Source of the DNA: Leifsonia sp. Root1293
GTDB taxonomy: Bacteria; Actinomycetota; Actinomycetes; Actinomycetales; Microbacteriaceae
Direction: 5' to 3'
DNA: 64,000 nt
Assembly (NCBI RefSeq): GCF_001425325.1
Contig: NZ_LMEH01000001.1
Location: 357,898-421,897, forward strand
The position numbers and the translations under genes were made by a program. Positions 62,379 to 64,000 of the stretch are shown in pieces. The first letter of the stretch is position 1. Every line of letters starts with the position of its first letter. The notes beneath the pieces were generated by a model. That model was not told the DNA's origin, ran no database searches, and saw nothing but the letters and a program-made list of their open reading frames with translations.

Positions 62379-63598
62379 GCGGCTTCCTCGTCGGGCTGGT
62401 CGGCGCCGTGGCCGAGGCCTGGCAGGAACTGCGGATCCACCGCACCCGGGTGCTGCTCTCGCTCATCGGCGTGGCCGTCGCCGTCTGCGCGATCACGACC
62501 GTCGTCGGTCTCGGCGGCATCGCGGAGCAGGCGAATCGCGAGAACAGCGACCGGAACGGTGGTCGAGCGGCGACCTTGTCGCTCTCGGCATCCACGCCCG
62601 ACGGATCAGCCGTCGACCCTGCCGTCATGCAGTCGGCCTGGTCGGACAGCCTCGAGCGCTACGGCATCAGCTACGCCTCGCGCGTCACCTGGGGCAGCGC
62701 CACGGTGCAGTTCGTCGACGGTGCGGTCCCGGTGCAGACCATCGCGATGGACCCGCCGTACGCGACGATGCACCGAGTGCAGCTCGACCAGGGCACCTGG
62801 TGGGACGACACCGACGCCGACCGGTATGCACCGTCGATCATCGTGAATGAGGCCTTCTGGCAGCGACTCGGCTCGCCGCCGCTGTCGTCGAACCCGACGG
62901 TTCCGCTGCTGGCCGAGAACAGCGTGACCGCCGTCGTCACCGGTGTGTACAGGTCCGGTACCTGGGACACCGAGCCCGCGATGTACATGCTCCAGGACGC
63001 CTACGACCGCTTCATCCCGACCGATCCCACGATGCCATCGCCTCCGCAGTACGAGCTCTGGGTGCCGACCGAGAACTCGGATGCGCTGAGGACCGCGCTG
63101 GAGTCCGACTTCACGAGCGTGCTCGGTGACGGCGCCCAGGTCTTCGTGAACCGCCAGGACTGGGGTGCTCAGCAGGACGGCGACCCCTTCCTCTCCCTCA
63201 AGCTGATGGTCGGCGGCGTCGCGCTGCTGGTGCTGCTCCTCGGGGCTCTCGGGCTCATCAACATCGCGCTCGTGACGGTGCGCTACCGCATCCGTGAGAT
63301 CGGCATCCGTCGCTCGTTCGGCGCCACCAGCGGCCGCGTGTTCTTCTCCGTGATGATGGAGAGCATCGTCGGCACGGTGGTGGCGGGCATCGTCGGAGTG
63401 GGCATCGCCGTCGTCATCGTCACCTCGCCCTGGCTGGTCGAGCTCATCGGCCAGGGCATGGTGAGCGACGTTCCGCCCTTCCCGATCGAGGCGGCGGTCA
63501 TCGGGCTGCTTGCAGCGACCGTGGTCGGCGCCCTCGCCGGACTGCTGCCGGCCGTCGTGGCCGTGCGGGTGAAGGTGATCGACGCCATTCGCTACTGA
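62375..63598 (+). CDS. ABC transporter permease, MacB/FtsX-like
   Basis: The 407-residue permease has one N-terminal membrane segment (about 27-50), an extracellular MacB-PCD domain of about 200 residues and three C-terminal membrane segments with GLINIALVTVRYRIREIGIRR before the second, the FtsX pattern. Start GTG. It works with the ATPase and adaptor upstream. Substrate unknown; the cargo may be a cell-wall-active compound or lipoprotein. Confidence 0.92.
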   Translation: MSGFLVGLVGAVAEAWQELRIHRTRVLLSLIGVAVAVCAITTVVGLGGIAEQANRENSDRNGGRAATLSLSASTPDGSAVDPAVMQSAWSDSLERYGISYASRVTWGSATVQFVDGAVPVQTIAMDPPYATMHRVQLDQGTWWDDTDADRYAPSIIVNEAFWQRLGSPPLSSNPTVPLLAENSVTAVVTGVYRSGTWDTEPAMYMLQDAYDRFIPTDPTMPSPPQYELWVPTENSDALRTALESDFTSVLGDGAQVFVNRQDWGAQQDGDPFLSLKLMVGGVALLVLLLGALGLINIALVTVRYRIREIGIRRSFGATSGRVFFSVMMESIVGTVVAGIVGVGIAVVIVTSPWLVELIGQGMVSDVPPFPIEAAVIGLLAATVVGALAGLLPAVVAVRVKVIDAIRY

Positions 63599-63698
63599 CG
63601 GACCACGGATGCATTCGGGCCGCATTCTGGCCGCGTCCCGGCAGCGTCATGGCCGCATCCGTAATCCGTCCGTAATGCGCGCGCCGTACGATCTGAGG

Positions 63699-64000
63699 AT
63701 GACGGCATTCGGCCTCCGCGCAGCGGTGGGAAGCGATTCGCGCTTTCTGACCGACATGGTCGTCGAGGCTGCCAACTGGAACCCGAGCGCGTCGAGGCAG
63801 CGTGTCAGCGTCCTGGCCGATCCCGAGTACACCCGCTACATCGCGGGGTGGCAGCGTCCGAGCGACGCCGGCGTCGTCGCCGAGGATGCCGACGGCATGC
63901 CCGTGGGCGCCTGCTGGTTCAGGCTGTTCCCGACGGATGCCCCGGGGCACGGCTTCGTCGCCGTCGGCGTTCCCGAACTCATCCTCGGAGTCAGCCCCAT
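63699..64000 (+). CDS. GNAT-family acetyltransferase, truncated by the window end
   Basis: The first 100 residues are present, starting at ATG 63699 (MTAFGLRAAVGSDSRF), with LTDMVVEAANWNPS and VVAEDADGMPVGACWFRLF, the opening strands of a GNAT domain. The acetyl-CoA loop would lie beyond the window. It lies after a 100-bp gap from the ABC permease in the same direction; the target is unknown. Confidence 0.7.
   Translation, partial: MTAFGLRAAVGSDSRFLTDMVVEAANWNPSASRQRVSVLADPEYTRYIAGWQRPSDAGVVAEDADGMPVGACWFRLFPTDAPGHGFVAVGVPELILGVSP

Overview
The window is high-GC DNA packed with short-gap genes on both strands, with many GTG starts and frequent ATGA/GTGA overlaps. The gene orders bkdABC, accD-accA-acd-maoC-citE, rpsO-pnp, and dapB...thyA-dfrA-dapA-rnj point to an actinomycete. 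The small conserved proteins (DUF5302, DUF4190), an LAXTG sorting signal and the overall style suggest Microbacteriaceae; the genus cannot be fixed from sequence alone. I see no rRNA, tRNA, insertion sequence, CRISPR array or prophage.

Layout. 1-5.4 kb: a glutamine-synthetase/glutamine-amidotransferase/aldehyde-dehydrogenase operon divergent from an ethanolamine-type permease, which together look like a gamma-glutamylated ethanolamine (or polyamine) catabolic unit. 5.5-13.6 kb: DUF4190 protein, aspartase, FAH-family hydrolase, Ada-AlkA repair fusion, YihY membrane protein, FAD-linked oxidase, FKBP isomerase. 13.8-21.4 kb: two alpha/beta hydrolases, an emfourin inhibitor next to a protealysin-type M4 protease, a degenerate CPBP membrane protein and a large LAXTG-anchored surface protein with three lamin-tail domains. 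21.7-32 kb: small orphan protein, rpsO, luciferase-like oxidoreductases, trxA, poxB, a two-component flavin monooxygenase/reductase pair, VanZ, and pnp behind a structured leader that fits the Actino-pnp RNA.

32-46.8 kb: an ArsR-like regulator with a clear operator, an Lrp regulator divergent from bkdABC, an MBL hydrolase/TetR pair, then a TetR-controlled accD1-accA1-acyl-CoA dehydrogenase-maoC-citE operon. bkdABC would make isovaleryl-CoA from leucine's keto acid, and the second operon would carry it through 3-methylcrotonyl-CoA carboxylation and hydration to C-C cleavage; this parallels the contiguous M. tuberculosis Rv2495c-Rv2502c block. 47-64 kb: a pseudo-aldo/keto reductase, M16 peptidase, phosphatase, GNAT, dapB, envelope redox genes, thyA-dfrA, an AbiEi/DUF559 endonuclease-like gene bounded by palindromes, dapA, rnj, a MacB-like ABC exporter and a truncated GNAT.

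The most unusual signal is repetitive DNA. One REP-like palindrome family recurs at six loci, supplies the last codons and stop of three genes, and lies in frame inside accA1. A second palindrome pair brackets the DUF559 gene so that its start and stop codons both lie in the repeats. A third 32-bp family brackets the MBL/TetR pair. Separately, the hexamer GGATGC/GCATCC is strikingly frequent everywhere, inside and outside genes.
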